This document shows, in pieces, positions 1 to 5,569 of a stretch of DNA of 8,992 nucleotides; within the stretch, counting starts at the first letter, position 1; the number at the start of each line of letters is the position of its first letter. Origin of the DNA: Desulfurococcales archaeon (GTDB lineage Archaea; Thermoproteota; Thermoprotei_A; Sulfolobales; Acidilobaceae); assembly GCA_027012045.1 (NCBI GenBank), contig JALUZI010000107.1, forward strand, positions 1 through 8,992, in the 5' to 3' direction. Position numbers and translations under genes: made by a program. The notes beneath the pieces are model-generated. The model saw only the letters and a list, made by a program, of their open reading frames with translations, had not been told where the DNA came from and did no database searches.

Positions 1-126
1 ACAACCGATGTTAACGAAGCTGAGAAAAGGTCAGGGGATCTATCAGGGCTATTCGAGGTTCTCCGGCGCTACGGTCTTGTCTACTACGACGCCCGTATAA
101 AGGGGTGGAGAATTGAGATAGACTAA
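1..126 (+). CDS. 3' end of an unidentified protein-coding gene (partial)
   Basis: The frame is open from the first base and ends at TAA (124-126), giving the last 41 residues of a protein whose start lies outside the window. The tail is charged, with a predicted helix around LFEVLRRYGLVYYD followed by a short basic strand (ARIKGWRIEID). That could be the end of a winged-helix or similar small domain, but this is only a guess from the residue pattern. I do not recognise the family. The stop codon lies 3 nt from the stop of the convergent cyclodeaminase-family gene, so the two transcripts must overlap at their 3' ends. The coding assignment rests on the open frame, the plausible amino-acid composition and the tight tail-to-tail packing. 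Confidence 0.6.
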   Translation, partial: TTDVNEAEKRSGDLSGLFEVLRRYGLVYYDARIKGWRIEID

Positions 127-129
127 GGA

Positions 130-1083
130 TTATTTTGAAGCAGAGTATAAAAGGTCTGAAATAGCAGTGTCCTGCACAGCTATCCCCACACTCTTGAAAA
201 CAGTCACTCCACTAGCCCCGGCTCTCTCTACCCCTTTCTTCTCCGAGGCCAGCTTACCTATCTCCACTATCTTGTCTTTGCTGATTAGGCCTTTCTTAAG
301 GGGAATAGACAGATCACCTACTTCGGTCAGCACAGCTTCAATGCTGTCTACAGCGATCAAACTGGCTTTTCTAACTGTTTCTTCATCTAGCTCCCGGTAT
401 TCAGGTCCCATTACTCCTATACTGATAACGTGGACTTCCTCGGGGAGACAAGAGCCATTTACCGCTGGCTCTTTAGCTGTTGTAGCCAGTAGGACAATAT
501 CGGCGTCACCGACTGCTTTACACGGGTTTTCCGCAGCCACTACTTTATCGAAGAGCTTCCCTGTTCTAACTATGAACTTGTTAAGCCTTGCTTTACTGAC
601 ATCATATGCGGCGACCTCCTCTATTCTGGGATAAAGCTCCCTAAAGAATTCCATGTGAACAGTGGACTGGAACCCTGCCCCTATCACACCCAATTTACGG
701 GGATCCGATGGTGCTAGAAGTCTCGAGGAAACCATGCTACCTGCAGCGGTCCTATAGGCTGTTAGGAGAGGAGCATCTATAACCGCTAAGGGGACACCGG
801 TCCCAGAGTCCAAGTATGCTACTATTCCGTTAATTGTAGGTAAACCGCGGCGGGGGTTGTCAGGTATTACATTAACAATTTTTACTGACACGCCTTTCCC
901 AGGTAGACTGGCGCTCATAACCCCCCACCAGTTCCCGTTCACGAAGAAAACCTGTCTAGGAGGGTTAACTGACTCTCCCTTGGAGAACTTTATGTAAGCT
1001 TCTTCAACAGCGTCAACAAGTTTAATCTTGTCTATTTTCACAATCTCCTCCGGAGTAATTATCTTAATATCGGAGACTCCCAC
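130..1083 (-). CDS. ornithine cyclodeaminase / mu-crystallin family NAD(P)-dependent enzyme
   Basis: This cytosolic protein of about 317 aa belongs to the family of ornithine cyclodeaminase, archaeal alanine dehydrogenase and imine reductases, which act on amino acids or cyclic imino acids with NAD(P). Numbering from the GTG at 1083, visible family residues are Arg43 (PPR), Lys68 (VKIV), GLPTIN (80-85), the TAYRTAA segment with Arg111, the Rossmann glycine motif GVIGAGFQS (about 132-140), and the C-terminal VQD with Asp305, the expected catalytic aspartate. Length is normal for the family. The frame extends to another GTG at 1092, but the GTG at 1083 has a perfect GAGGTG ribosome binding site 6 nt upstream and is preferred. 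The neighbouring phosphorylase gene is divergent. The substrate cannot be decided from sequence alone: alanine dehydrogenase, ornithine cyclodeaminase and pyrroline-2-carboxylate reductase all remain possible. Confidence 0.9.
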   Translation of the reverse strand: MGVSDIKIITPEEIVKIDKIKLVDAVEEAYIKFSKGESVNPPRQVFFVNGNWWGVMSASLPGKGVSVKIVNVIPDNPRRGLPTINGIVAYLDSGTGVPLAVIDAPLLTAYRTAAGSMVSSRLLAPSDPRKLGVIGAGFQSTVHMEFFRELYPRIEEVAAYDVSKARLNKFIVRTGKLFDKVVAAENPCKAVGDADIVLLATTAKEPAVNGSCLPEEVHVISIGVMGPEYRELDEETVRKASLIAVDSIEAVLTEVGDLSIPLKKGLISKDKIVEIGKLASEKKGVERAGASGVTVFKSVGIAVQDTAISDLLYSASK

Positions 1084-1089
1084 AAGAGG

Positions 1090-1095
1090 CACCTC
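1090..1095 (-). promoter_or_regulatory. ribosome binding site deciding the cyclodeaminase-family start
   Basis: The minus strand reads GAGGTG here, matching the archaeal anti-Shine-Dalgarno sequence over six bases. A 6-nt spacer separates it from GTG at 1083. The alternative upstream GTG (1092) lies inside this element, so it could not use it. Confidence 0.6.
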
Positions 1096-1099
1096 ATGT

Positions 1100-1107
1100 A
1101 TTATAAG
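1100..1107 (+). promoter_or_regulatory. TATA box for the nucleoside phosphorylase gene
   Basis: ATTATAAG is centred near 1103.5. The usual archaeal distance of about 25-26 nt places transcription start at about 1128-1130. That coincides with the ATG at 1128 and excludes the ATG at 1110, which lies only a few bases downstream of the box. Confidence 0.5.
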
Positions 1108-1121
1108 TTATGGCTAACACG

Positions 1122-1131
1122 GAATTTATGC
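1122..1131 (-). promoter_or_regulatory. possible TATA element for the cyclodeaminase-family gene
   Basis: The minus strand reads GCATAAATTC, centred near 1126. A start about 26 nt downstream (about 1100) would keep the GAGGTG ribosome binding site (1095-1090) in a short leader. The better TATA match in the gap (1100-1107) would start transcription too late to include that site. The element lies over the start region of the divergent gene. Confidence 0.3.
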
Positions 1132-1868
1132 TATGGGGATACAATATGAGGAAGCCGGTTCACCTTGAAGCAACCCGTGTCCCAAGTAACATGCTTATAG
1201 TGGGGGATCCCGATAGAGCAGCCTATTTGGCGGAGGAACTCCTTTCTAACCCCAAGTTGATCAACAAGAAACGCGGATACTATATATACGAGGGATTCTT
1301 CGGTGATAGGCCTGTTGGTATAGGTGTTCACTACGTTGGAGGTCCTACGACAGCAGTATTCGTTGAAGAGCTTGCAATGATAGGGGCTAGAAGAATAGTT
1401 AGATTAGGCACCGCGGGCTCCCTCTGTGAGAACGTGAAGCTAGGCGATATAGTCGTTCCCCCATCATCGGGGCACGCTACCATCGGAGGGTTATTGAAGC
1501 AATATGCACCTCAGGGAATACCACCTCTCAGTCATACGCCTAGCCTAGTTCTACGTTTGTACGAAGCTATCAAGAGTAAAGGCTTGAACCCTGTGGTCTC
1601 CCCGGTCGTGAGTAGTGACGCCTTCTACGCGGAGGACGAGGGATTCGCGTCTTACTGGTGTTCTAGGAATGTTGTCGCCGTTGAAATGGAGTGTTCCACG
1701 CTGGCTTATATAGGACTGGCGAGAAACCTGGAGACGGCATGTGCCCTTATAATATCTGATGAGCTTTTGCACCTTGAAAAGGGCCATTTAGACTCTTTGG
1801 CATTGAAGGAGGAGTTCGTCAAGGCCGCCTCAGCTGTACTAGAGGTAATGACAGGGCTTGAAGAGTAG
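1128..1868 (+). CDS. purine nucleoside / 5'-methylthioadenosine phosphorylase family protein
   Basis: A protein of about 246 aa in the PNP/UDP phosphorylase superfamily, which cleaves nucleosides with phosphate to give a base and (methylthio)ribose-1-phosphate. Numbering from 1128: PVHLEATR near the N-terminus, phosphate-binding GDPDRA (26-31), GTAG (94-97), SSDAFYAEDE (162-171), the ribose-site VEMECSTL (185-192), and an Asp in IISDELL (about 211) where purine-acting members have the base-contacting aspartate. The overall pattern resembles crenarchaeal methylthioadenosine/purine phosphorylases such as the Sulfolobus enzyme, so purine salvage or polyamine-linked MTA recycling is the likely role. 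The frame opens at ATG 1110, but the TATA box at 1100-1107 points to the ATG at 1128 as a leaderless start. ATG 1146 is a third option and aligns best with the family N-terminus. The 3' end overlaps taw3. Confidence 0.88.
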   Translation: MLWGYNMRKPVHLEATRVPSNMLIVGDPDRAAYLAEELLSNPKLINKKRGYYIYEGFFGDRPVGIGVHYVGGPTTAVFVEELAMIGARRIVRLGTAGSLCENVKLGDIVVPPSSGHATIGGLLKQYAPQGIPPLSHTPSLVLRLYEAIKSKGLNPVVSPVVSSDAFYAEDEGFASYWCSRNVVAVEMECSTLAYIGLARNLETACALIISDELLHLEKGHLDSLALKEEFVKAASAVLEVMTGLEE

Positions 1869-2442
1869 TTTTCTTGAATATCGGAGGCAGCGCTTGGCGA
1901 GGCTTAAAGACCACGTAGAGAGGGGACTGGTCGATAAGGAGCTGGTAGAATGGTTATCAGAAGTTAACAGGTATGACTGTATTGTAACAACCAGTAGTTG
2001 TAGCGGCAGGTTAACGCTTCACACTGGAGGCAATCCTCTTGATAAGAAATCTAGCAAAATACTAGCTTCATGGCATGATCCCAGTAGAGCAGTCAGAGAA
2101 GCCTGCTACACAACCCACATGGAATATAAGGGGTTAGTATGGCTGGCTCTTCAACCGCCGATAGTCCACATTATAACGCCATACATCGATGTCGCGGCCT
2201 TGCTTGTTGATTCAGCTGTAAGGAGTGGGATGAGGAGGTCGTGTGTTAGGCCGTCTGTTCACGGATGGCAGGTAGAGGTGAGGGCGGGGGATAAATCACT
2301 CTATTATTTTAGTGGAGAACCTGATTGCAATGTTGTCGAGGAATTGGGTTCAGTATTGTCTGTTTACAAGGGAAGGTTTTTCGGGTGGATGAACAAGGTT
2401 TTGGATCTGCTTTCAACAGAAGGGGTGTGTGGTTCACATTAA
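1858..2442 (+). CDS. taw3: tRNA wybutosine-synthesizing protein 3 (Taw3/TYW3) homologue
   Basis: A 194-aa protein of the TYW3 family. Family members use SAM to methylate N4 of the tricyclic wyosine intermediate at position 37 of tRNA-Phe. The signature TTSSCSGR is at residues 44-51, followed by a SWH segment (71-73, family KWH/RWH) and LQPPIVHI (98-105), all in the order typical of the family. The N-terminal helix (FLEYRRQRLARLKDHVERG) matches archaeal homologues, which supports the TTG start at 1858. That start overlaps the last 11 nt of the phosphorylase gene and implies translational coupling. A shorter product from TTG 1894 is possible because GGAGG (1883-1887) sits exactly 6 nt before it. 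The 3' end overlaps the convergent aminotransferase gene by 9 nt. Other wybutosine genes (taw1, taw2) are not in the window. Confidence 0.88.
   Translation: MKSSFLEYRRQRLARLKDHVERGLVDKELVEWLSEVNRYDCIVTTSSCSGRLTLHTGGNPLDKKSSKILASWHDPSRAVREACYTTHMEYKGLVWLALQPPIVHIITPYIDVAALLVDSAVRSGMRRSCVRPSVHGWQVEVRAGDKSLYYFSGEPDCNVVEELGSVLSVYKGRFFGWMNKVLDLLSTEGVCGSH
1883..1887 (+). promoter_or_regulatory. GGAGG, possible internal ribosome binding site of taw3
   Basis: GGAGG is followed by a 6-nt spacer and TTG at 1894, in frame with Taw3. It would give a product 12 residues shorter that begins in the middle of the conserved first helix. It may be a coincidence of the codons for Arg and Gln, so the longer start is kept as the main call. 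Confidence 0.3.
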
Positions 2443-3783
2443 ACTGTGAAATATGTATTCAATTCCGTTTAATACTTTTTCAAGCTCATCTATCGTATGA
2501 TGTATAGAAGGTAATAGATGCATCACGGTCTCACTAACATATAGAACACCTTTATTCCTAAGGTACAGGTTTATCAGCGGGTATAATTCATTGCAATACC
2601 TGAGAGAGAAGACTTCCTCTGCGTTCTTTGGTTCCTTCAATGTGAAATGGAACCCGAGTATGCCAGGTGCACCAGTAAGATGAATAGGCTGTTTGTATTC
2701 CTGGGCAATTTCATCAACTCTTTTCTTAGCATAGTCAAACATGTAACTCAGTTTATCATATATATCCCGGTGGCCCTCTAAGTAACGCAAGGTAGCAATT
2801 CCCGCCGAAGCTGTCAGTGGATTCCCGCTGAAGGTTCCTCCCTGAAACACGTGTTCCTCGTTCTCTCTATGGTCTAGGAGTTTCATAATTTCCTCCTTGC
2901 CGCCGAATGCACCTGCAGGCAACCCGCCTCCTATGATTTTCCCCATAACTGTCAAGTCAGGTTCAACGCCAAAGAACCCGTATCCTCCACTCAATGATAT
3001 CCTGAAACCCGTTATCACTTCATCAAAGACGAGTATACAACCTATTCTATCGCAGAGCTCCCTTGCCTCTTCCACGAATTCTTTGGTAACACTTATACCG
3101 CCACCAGCTCCTAGAACAGGCTCCATTATGAGCGCAGCGAGGTCATCTTTGTTTTCCAGAAGTTTTCTCCTTAGATCATCCGTGTCGTTCAGTCGGACGC
3201 TAATAGTATAGTTGGAGAATTCTTCTGGTATGCCCGGGCTTTCAGGTTTTCCTGTGAAGGGTGGATGAACATTTACATGCAGCCCGTTGTAGCTTCCATG
3301 CCATCCTCCCTGTATTTTCGCGATTTTCTTTCTCCCTGTCGCGGCTCTTGCAAGTCTTAACGCGTATATGTTTGCTTCTGTGCCGCTGTTGGTGAACCTT
3401 ATTAATTCCATTGGAGGATAGTTTCTCCTTATGGTTTCAGCCCATTTAATTGCTAGTGGATGTTCGTATCCATAATGTGTCCCTAGTTCTGCCTGTGATT
3501 TTATCATTTCAACTATGGCCTTGTTACTGTGGCCGAGGATGAGCGCTCCATGACCCATCCAGTAGTCGATATACTGGTTTCCATCGACATCGACGACAAA
3601 CTCGTTTTCCCCCTTGATAATATACGGGGGATAGGGATGGAAATCCCTTATCTTATACGTGACACCGCCGGGTAGAACTTTCCTAGCTTTCTCGAAAAGC
3701 TCCCTGCTTTTCCTTGTTTTAGCCTCGTATTCCCTTACAAGTTCCGAGTATATTTTACCTGTCTTACTACAGTTCAGTGTCAT
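2434..3783 (-). CDS. class III PLP aminotransferase, glutamate-1-semialdehyde aminomutase-like
   Basis: A 449-aa fold-type I PLP enzyme. Visible motifs are LPGGV (37-41), DVDGNQYIDYW (65-75), the phosphate-binding NSGTEAN (132-138), WHG (161-163), IMEPVLG (219-225), VFDEVITGFR with Asp254 contacting the PLP ring nitrogen (252-261), GKIIGGGLPAGAFGG with Schiff-base Lys282 (281-295), and TFSGNPL (317-323). The arrangement is that of glutamate-1-semialdehyde aminomutase (HemL). However, HemL's YHG is WHG here, the gating segment after 100 reads GTHYGYEHP instead of HemL's SFGAPTE, and the N-terminus is longer. I therefore do not assign hemL. A transaminase or racemase of another amino compound is as likely. 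ATG 3783 has AGGTG 10 nt upstream. The gene is convergent with taw3 and divergent from the CxxCxxCC gene. Confidence 0.85.
   Translation of the reverse strand: MTLNCSKTGKIYSELVREYEAKTRKSRELFEKARKVLPGGVTYKIRDFHPYPPYIIKGENEFVVDVDGNQYIDYWMGHGALILGHSNKAIVEMIKSQAELGTHYGYEHPLAIKWAETIRRNYPPMELIRFTNSGTEANIYALRLARAATGRKKIAKIQGGWHGSYNGLHVNVHPPFTGKPESPGIPEEFSNYTISVRLNDTDDLRRKLLENKDDLAALIMEPVLGAGGGISVTKEFVEEARELCDRIGCILVFDEVITGFRISLSGGYGFFGVEPDLTVMGKIIGGGLPAGAFGGKEEIMKLLDHRENEEHVFQGGTFSGNPLTASAGIATLRYLEGHRDIYDKLSYMFDYAKKRVDEIAQEYKQPIHLTGAPGILGFHFTLKEPKNAEEVFSLRYCNELYPLINLYLRNKGVLYVSETVMHLLPSIHHTIDELEKVLNGIEYIFHSLM
2476..2480 (+). terminator. possible U-tract terminator downstream of taw3
   Basis: A run of five T after an AT-rich stretch (2455-2480), about 35 nt past the taw3 stop, would suit archaeal oligo-U termination. 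It lies inside the 3' coding part of the convergent aminotransferase gene. This is a weak prediction. Confidence 0.2.
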
Positions 3784-3817
3784 AATATGGTTGCACCTTC
3801 CAAGCTAAACACCCAGG

Positions 3818-3836
3818 CTTTAAAACTAAATAAATT
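3818..3836. promoter_or_regulatory. shared AT-rich divergent promoter region
   Basis: The 85-bp gap between the divergent aminotransferase and CxxCxxCC genes holds two TATA-like elements. GCTTTAAA (3818-3825) reads TTTAAAGC on the minus strand. CTAAATAAATT (3826-3836) reads as AATTTATTTAG on the minus strand. The second is placed to start the minus transcript near 3805, keeping the AGGTG site (3798-3794), and the plus transcript near 3857, giving a leader of about 12 nt. Assignment of each element to a strand is tentative. Confidence 0.4.
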
Positions 3837-3868
3837 GTTGCTTTCAGACTATTGCAGGGTAAAAGTAA

Positions 3869-4474
3869 ATGGGTAATGGTCCAGCGTTCGAGAGGCTCCC
3901 TCCTGGTGGAAGCATAAAATTCAAGTGTATCAGGTGCGATGTTTGCTGCGGTACAGGACCCAATGTCTCGTTAACCATATTCGATATTATAAGAATGGCT
4001 TACTATACGAACATAGATTGGCGCCAGTTCATAGAAATATACGTTGATGTCATAATAGCGGACATGCTACCATTCATGAAGCTATCGGGAATCGGGAAAG
4101 GTAGGTGTCCATTCCTCCGGTTCGACGAGGACGACAAGACTTACTGTTCGATATACCCGGCTAGGCCCATGAAATGCAGGCTATACCCATTCATAGTGAT
4201 GTCGCCCTCCTCAGAATACCTCTATGTCGACCGCAAATGCCCAGGTATAGGGGAGGGGGGTATGGTTAGGGTAAACCCTGTCTTCCTAAAAATCTATCAG
4301 AGAGAGTTGCGAGAGCATTATAGGAGGTTGTATAGACTGGTAATGGATGAGGGCTATGAGCCGCTTCAAGCTCTCTATAAAGCGTTGAGTGATGCTTACG
4401 ATGAAGCGAAGAGCGGTGCAGACTGGTTCAACATAGAAAAACTCTCAAAGATCGAACCAATTGTTGAGCAGTGA
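3869..4474 (+). CDS. CxxCxxCC (YkgJ-type) cysteine-cluster protein
   Basis: A 201-aa soluble protein with the YkgJ/UPF0153 cysteine signature, a family thought to bind zinc or an iron-sulfur cluster. Members have no generally agreed biochemical role. The first cluster, CIRCDVCC, supplies Cys20, 23, 26 and 27. The remaining conserved positions are Cys80 (CPFL), Cys93 (YCSIYPARP), Cys103 (KCRLYPF) and Cys124 (RKCPG), giving eight cysteines in the expected order and context. The C-terminal 70 residues are helical and charged, beyond the metal-binding domain. The start at ATG 3869 is preceded by only a weak AGGGT element. The gene is read divergently from the aminotransferase and is followed 57 nt later by a small helical orphan with its own TATA-like box. 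Nothing in the neighbourhood identifies a substrate protein or partner. Confidence 0.85.
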   Translation: MGNGPAFERLPPGGSIKFKCIRCDVCCGTGPNVSLTIFDIIRMAYYTNIDWRQFIEIYVDVIIADMLPFMKLSGIGKGRCPFLRFDEDDKTYCSIYPARPMKCRLYPFIVMSPSSEYLYVDRKCPGIGEGGMVRVNPVFLKIYQRELREHYRRLYRLVMDEGYEPLQALYKALSDAYDEAKSGADWFNIEKLSKIEPIVEQ

Positions 4475-4494
4475 GAACATTCAGATACCCCTCA

Positions 4495-4503
4495 TTTATA
4501 ATA
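4495..4503 (+). promoter_or_regulatory. TATA box for the 104-aa helical protein gene
   Basis: TTTATAATA is centred at about 4499. It would direct initiation near 4525, leaving a leader of only about 7 nt before ATG 4532. That agrees with the absence of a clear ribosome binding site. The small gene can thus be transcribed independently of the gene before it. Confidence 0.5.
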
Positions 4504-4531
4504 AGTTCACATTTTACCAGGGAAGAGACTG

Positions 4532-4846
4532 ATGAGCGGAAACAGCAACCACGGTTTGCACGATCAGCTTATATTCGAGCTTCTCAAAGCCATTGACAGG
4601 CTTAATGAGAAAATTGATTCCACTAAACTGGACTCAAGCCCTATACGAGGCTGTGATTCTATTACATGGCAAACGGACTGTAAGGTTGTGTTAGAAAAGA
4701 TAAGAAAATTGGAAGACGGTTATGCCCAGCTGTTAGACGTAGTAAACAATTTGTGGGATGAGTTATCAGCGGTTAACACCCGGTTAGCCATCATTGAGCG
4801 ATCAATGAAAGCTATTTACAGTGAAGTATCTATGTTCTCAGCGTGA
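4532..4846 (+). CDS. small predicted coiled-coil protein of unknown function
   Basis: A 104-aa protein I do not recognise. Two helical stretches are evident. Residues about 9-32 (LHDQLIFELLKAIDRLNEKI) and about 50-100 show heptad-like spacing of Leu, Ile and Val with charged residues between, typical of an antiparallel coiled coil or an oligomerisation module. A 17-residue linker rich in Ser and Asp separates them and contains Cys41; Cys50 begins the second helix. There is no signal peptide or membrane segment. The TATA box 30-35 nt upstream and the near-leaderless ATG support a real gene. It ends 6 nt before the stop of the convergent dph6 gene. It could be a partner of the preceding cysteine-cluster protein, but the separate promoter argues against an obligate operon. 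Confidence 0.65.
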   Translation: MSGNSNHGLHDQLIFELLKAIDRLNEKIDSTKLDSSPIRGCDSITWQTDCKVVLEKIRKLEDGYAQLLDVVNNLWDELSAVNTRLAIIERSMKAIYSEVSMFSA

Positions 4847-4852
4847 GAATTT

Positions 4853-5563
4853 CTATCTTATAATAAGGCATCTATCACCGCTGGAATTATCGCCGAGCCA
4901 CGCTTTTTTAATGAGAAGCTCTCCCCCGAAGCCTTTCCTAATAATTTCTCCTTCAATGCATAGCCGCTTCTTGTATAATGGTGTGTATAAGACTAGTGTC
5001 TCTGCTTCACCTCCCTCAAAGGCGGGATTGAAACCGTATTTACTCGCTAGCAATAGAATTCTTTCAACCATTTCTCTGTCCACAATTTTTCCGATAAACT
5101 CAACTGGGAGACCGTATGCCGCAACCCGTGTTAAAATAAACTCCACCCCATAATCAACAAGTCTCTCCAAATATTTACCTTGATCACACCACCACTGTGG
5201 GCTTATAGGCTTCAAACCCAACTCATTGAACACACTGTAAAACCTAACTTTTTGGTAGTCGCTTCTAAGCGCCCCAGTTGTCACATAGGTGAAATCCTCT
5301 GTTCTAAGTATCCTTTCCAATCCTTTCCTTATCTCATCTACCTCTATCTCCTTTAACCCAGACACTCTAATCCAATAATGCTTAAGGCCTAACGCTTCAG
5401 CTTGAAGGGAGGCTAACTCAGTGTTAATCGTCTGAAGCATGTAGGAGTCATCCCTTGACGAATAGAATGTAATGACGCACTTAGGCTTGAACCCGTGGAG
5501 GATGGCCCACATTAAAGCGTAATTACTGTCTTTTCCGCTTGAGAGGAGGGGGCAGAAAAACAT
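4853..5563 (-). CDS. dph6: diphthine--ammonia ligase (Dph6-type ATP pyrophosphatase)
   Basis: A 236-aa N-type ATP pyrophosphatase of the Dph6 family (PF01902 type). The family performs the ATP-dependent amidation of diphthine that completes diphthamide on elongation factor 2. Visible motifs are the PP-loop LSSGKDS (7-13), TGALRSDYQKVR (96-107), LGLKPISPQWWCDQ (115-128), and the family's C-terminal EGGEAETL (183-190) followed by YTPLYKKRL. The PP-loop normally reads SGGKDS; here the first Gly is Ser9. Everything else is intact, so the enzyme is probably functional. ATG 5563 follows the AsnRS stop by 6 nt, and a GTGA element overlapping that stop gives a 6-nt spacer, so the two genes are probably cotranscribed and translationally linked. 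Related PP-loop ATPases with other substrates remain a lesser possibility. Confidence 0.88.
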   Translation of the reverse strand: MFFCPLLSSGKDSNYALMWAILHGFKPKCVITFYSSRDDSYMLQTINTELASLQAEALGLKHYWIRVSGLKEIEVDEIRKGLERILRTEDFTYVTTGALRSDYQKVRFYSVFNELGLKPISPQWWCDQGKYLERLVDYGVEFILTRVAAYGLPVEFIGKIVDREMVERILLLASKYGFNPAFEGGEAETLVLYTPLYKKRLCIEGEIIRKGFGGELLIKKAWLGDNSSGDRCLIIR

Positions 5564-5569
5564 CTTGTA

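Noticed and set aside
167..634. Long plus-strand reading frame of 155 codons
   Set aside because: It is antisense to the cyclodeaminase-family gene, whose conserved motifs fix the true frame. Its Ser/Thr/Pro-rich translation is typical of a shadow frame.
1110..1127. ATG 1110 as start of the phosphorylase
   Set aside because: It lies only a few bases past the TATA box and would be outside the predicted transcript. The six extra residues match no family feature.
2897..3211. Plus-strand frame opposite the aminotransferase active-site region
   Set aside because: Low-complexity Pro/Ser-rich shadow of a well-supported gene with no ribosome binding site.
2434..3783. Assignment as hemL (glutamate-1-semialdehyde aminomutase)
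   Set aside because: The YHG and gating-loop motifs are altered and there is no tetrapyrrole gene nearby, so only the broader family is claimed.
4529..4536. TGATGA resembling the C box of a C/D guide RNA
   Set aside because: It overlaps the start codon of the 104-aa gene, lacks a purine before it, and has no D box at a suitable distance.
4496..4867. Direct repeat TTATAATAAG (4496-4505 and 4858-4867) flanking the 104-aa gene, suggesting an insertion
   Set aside because: The first copy is a TATA box. The second is coding sequence at the end of dph6, and nothing about the gene resembles a mobile element.
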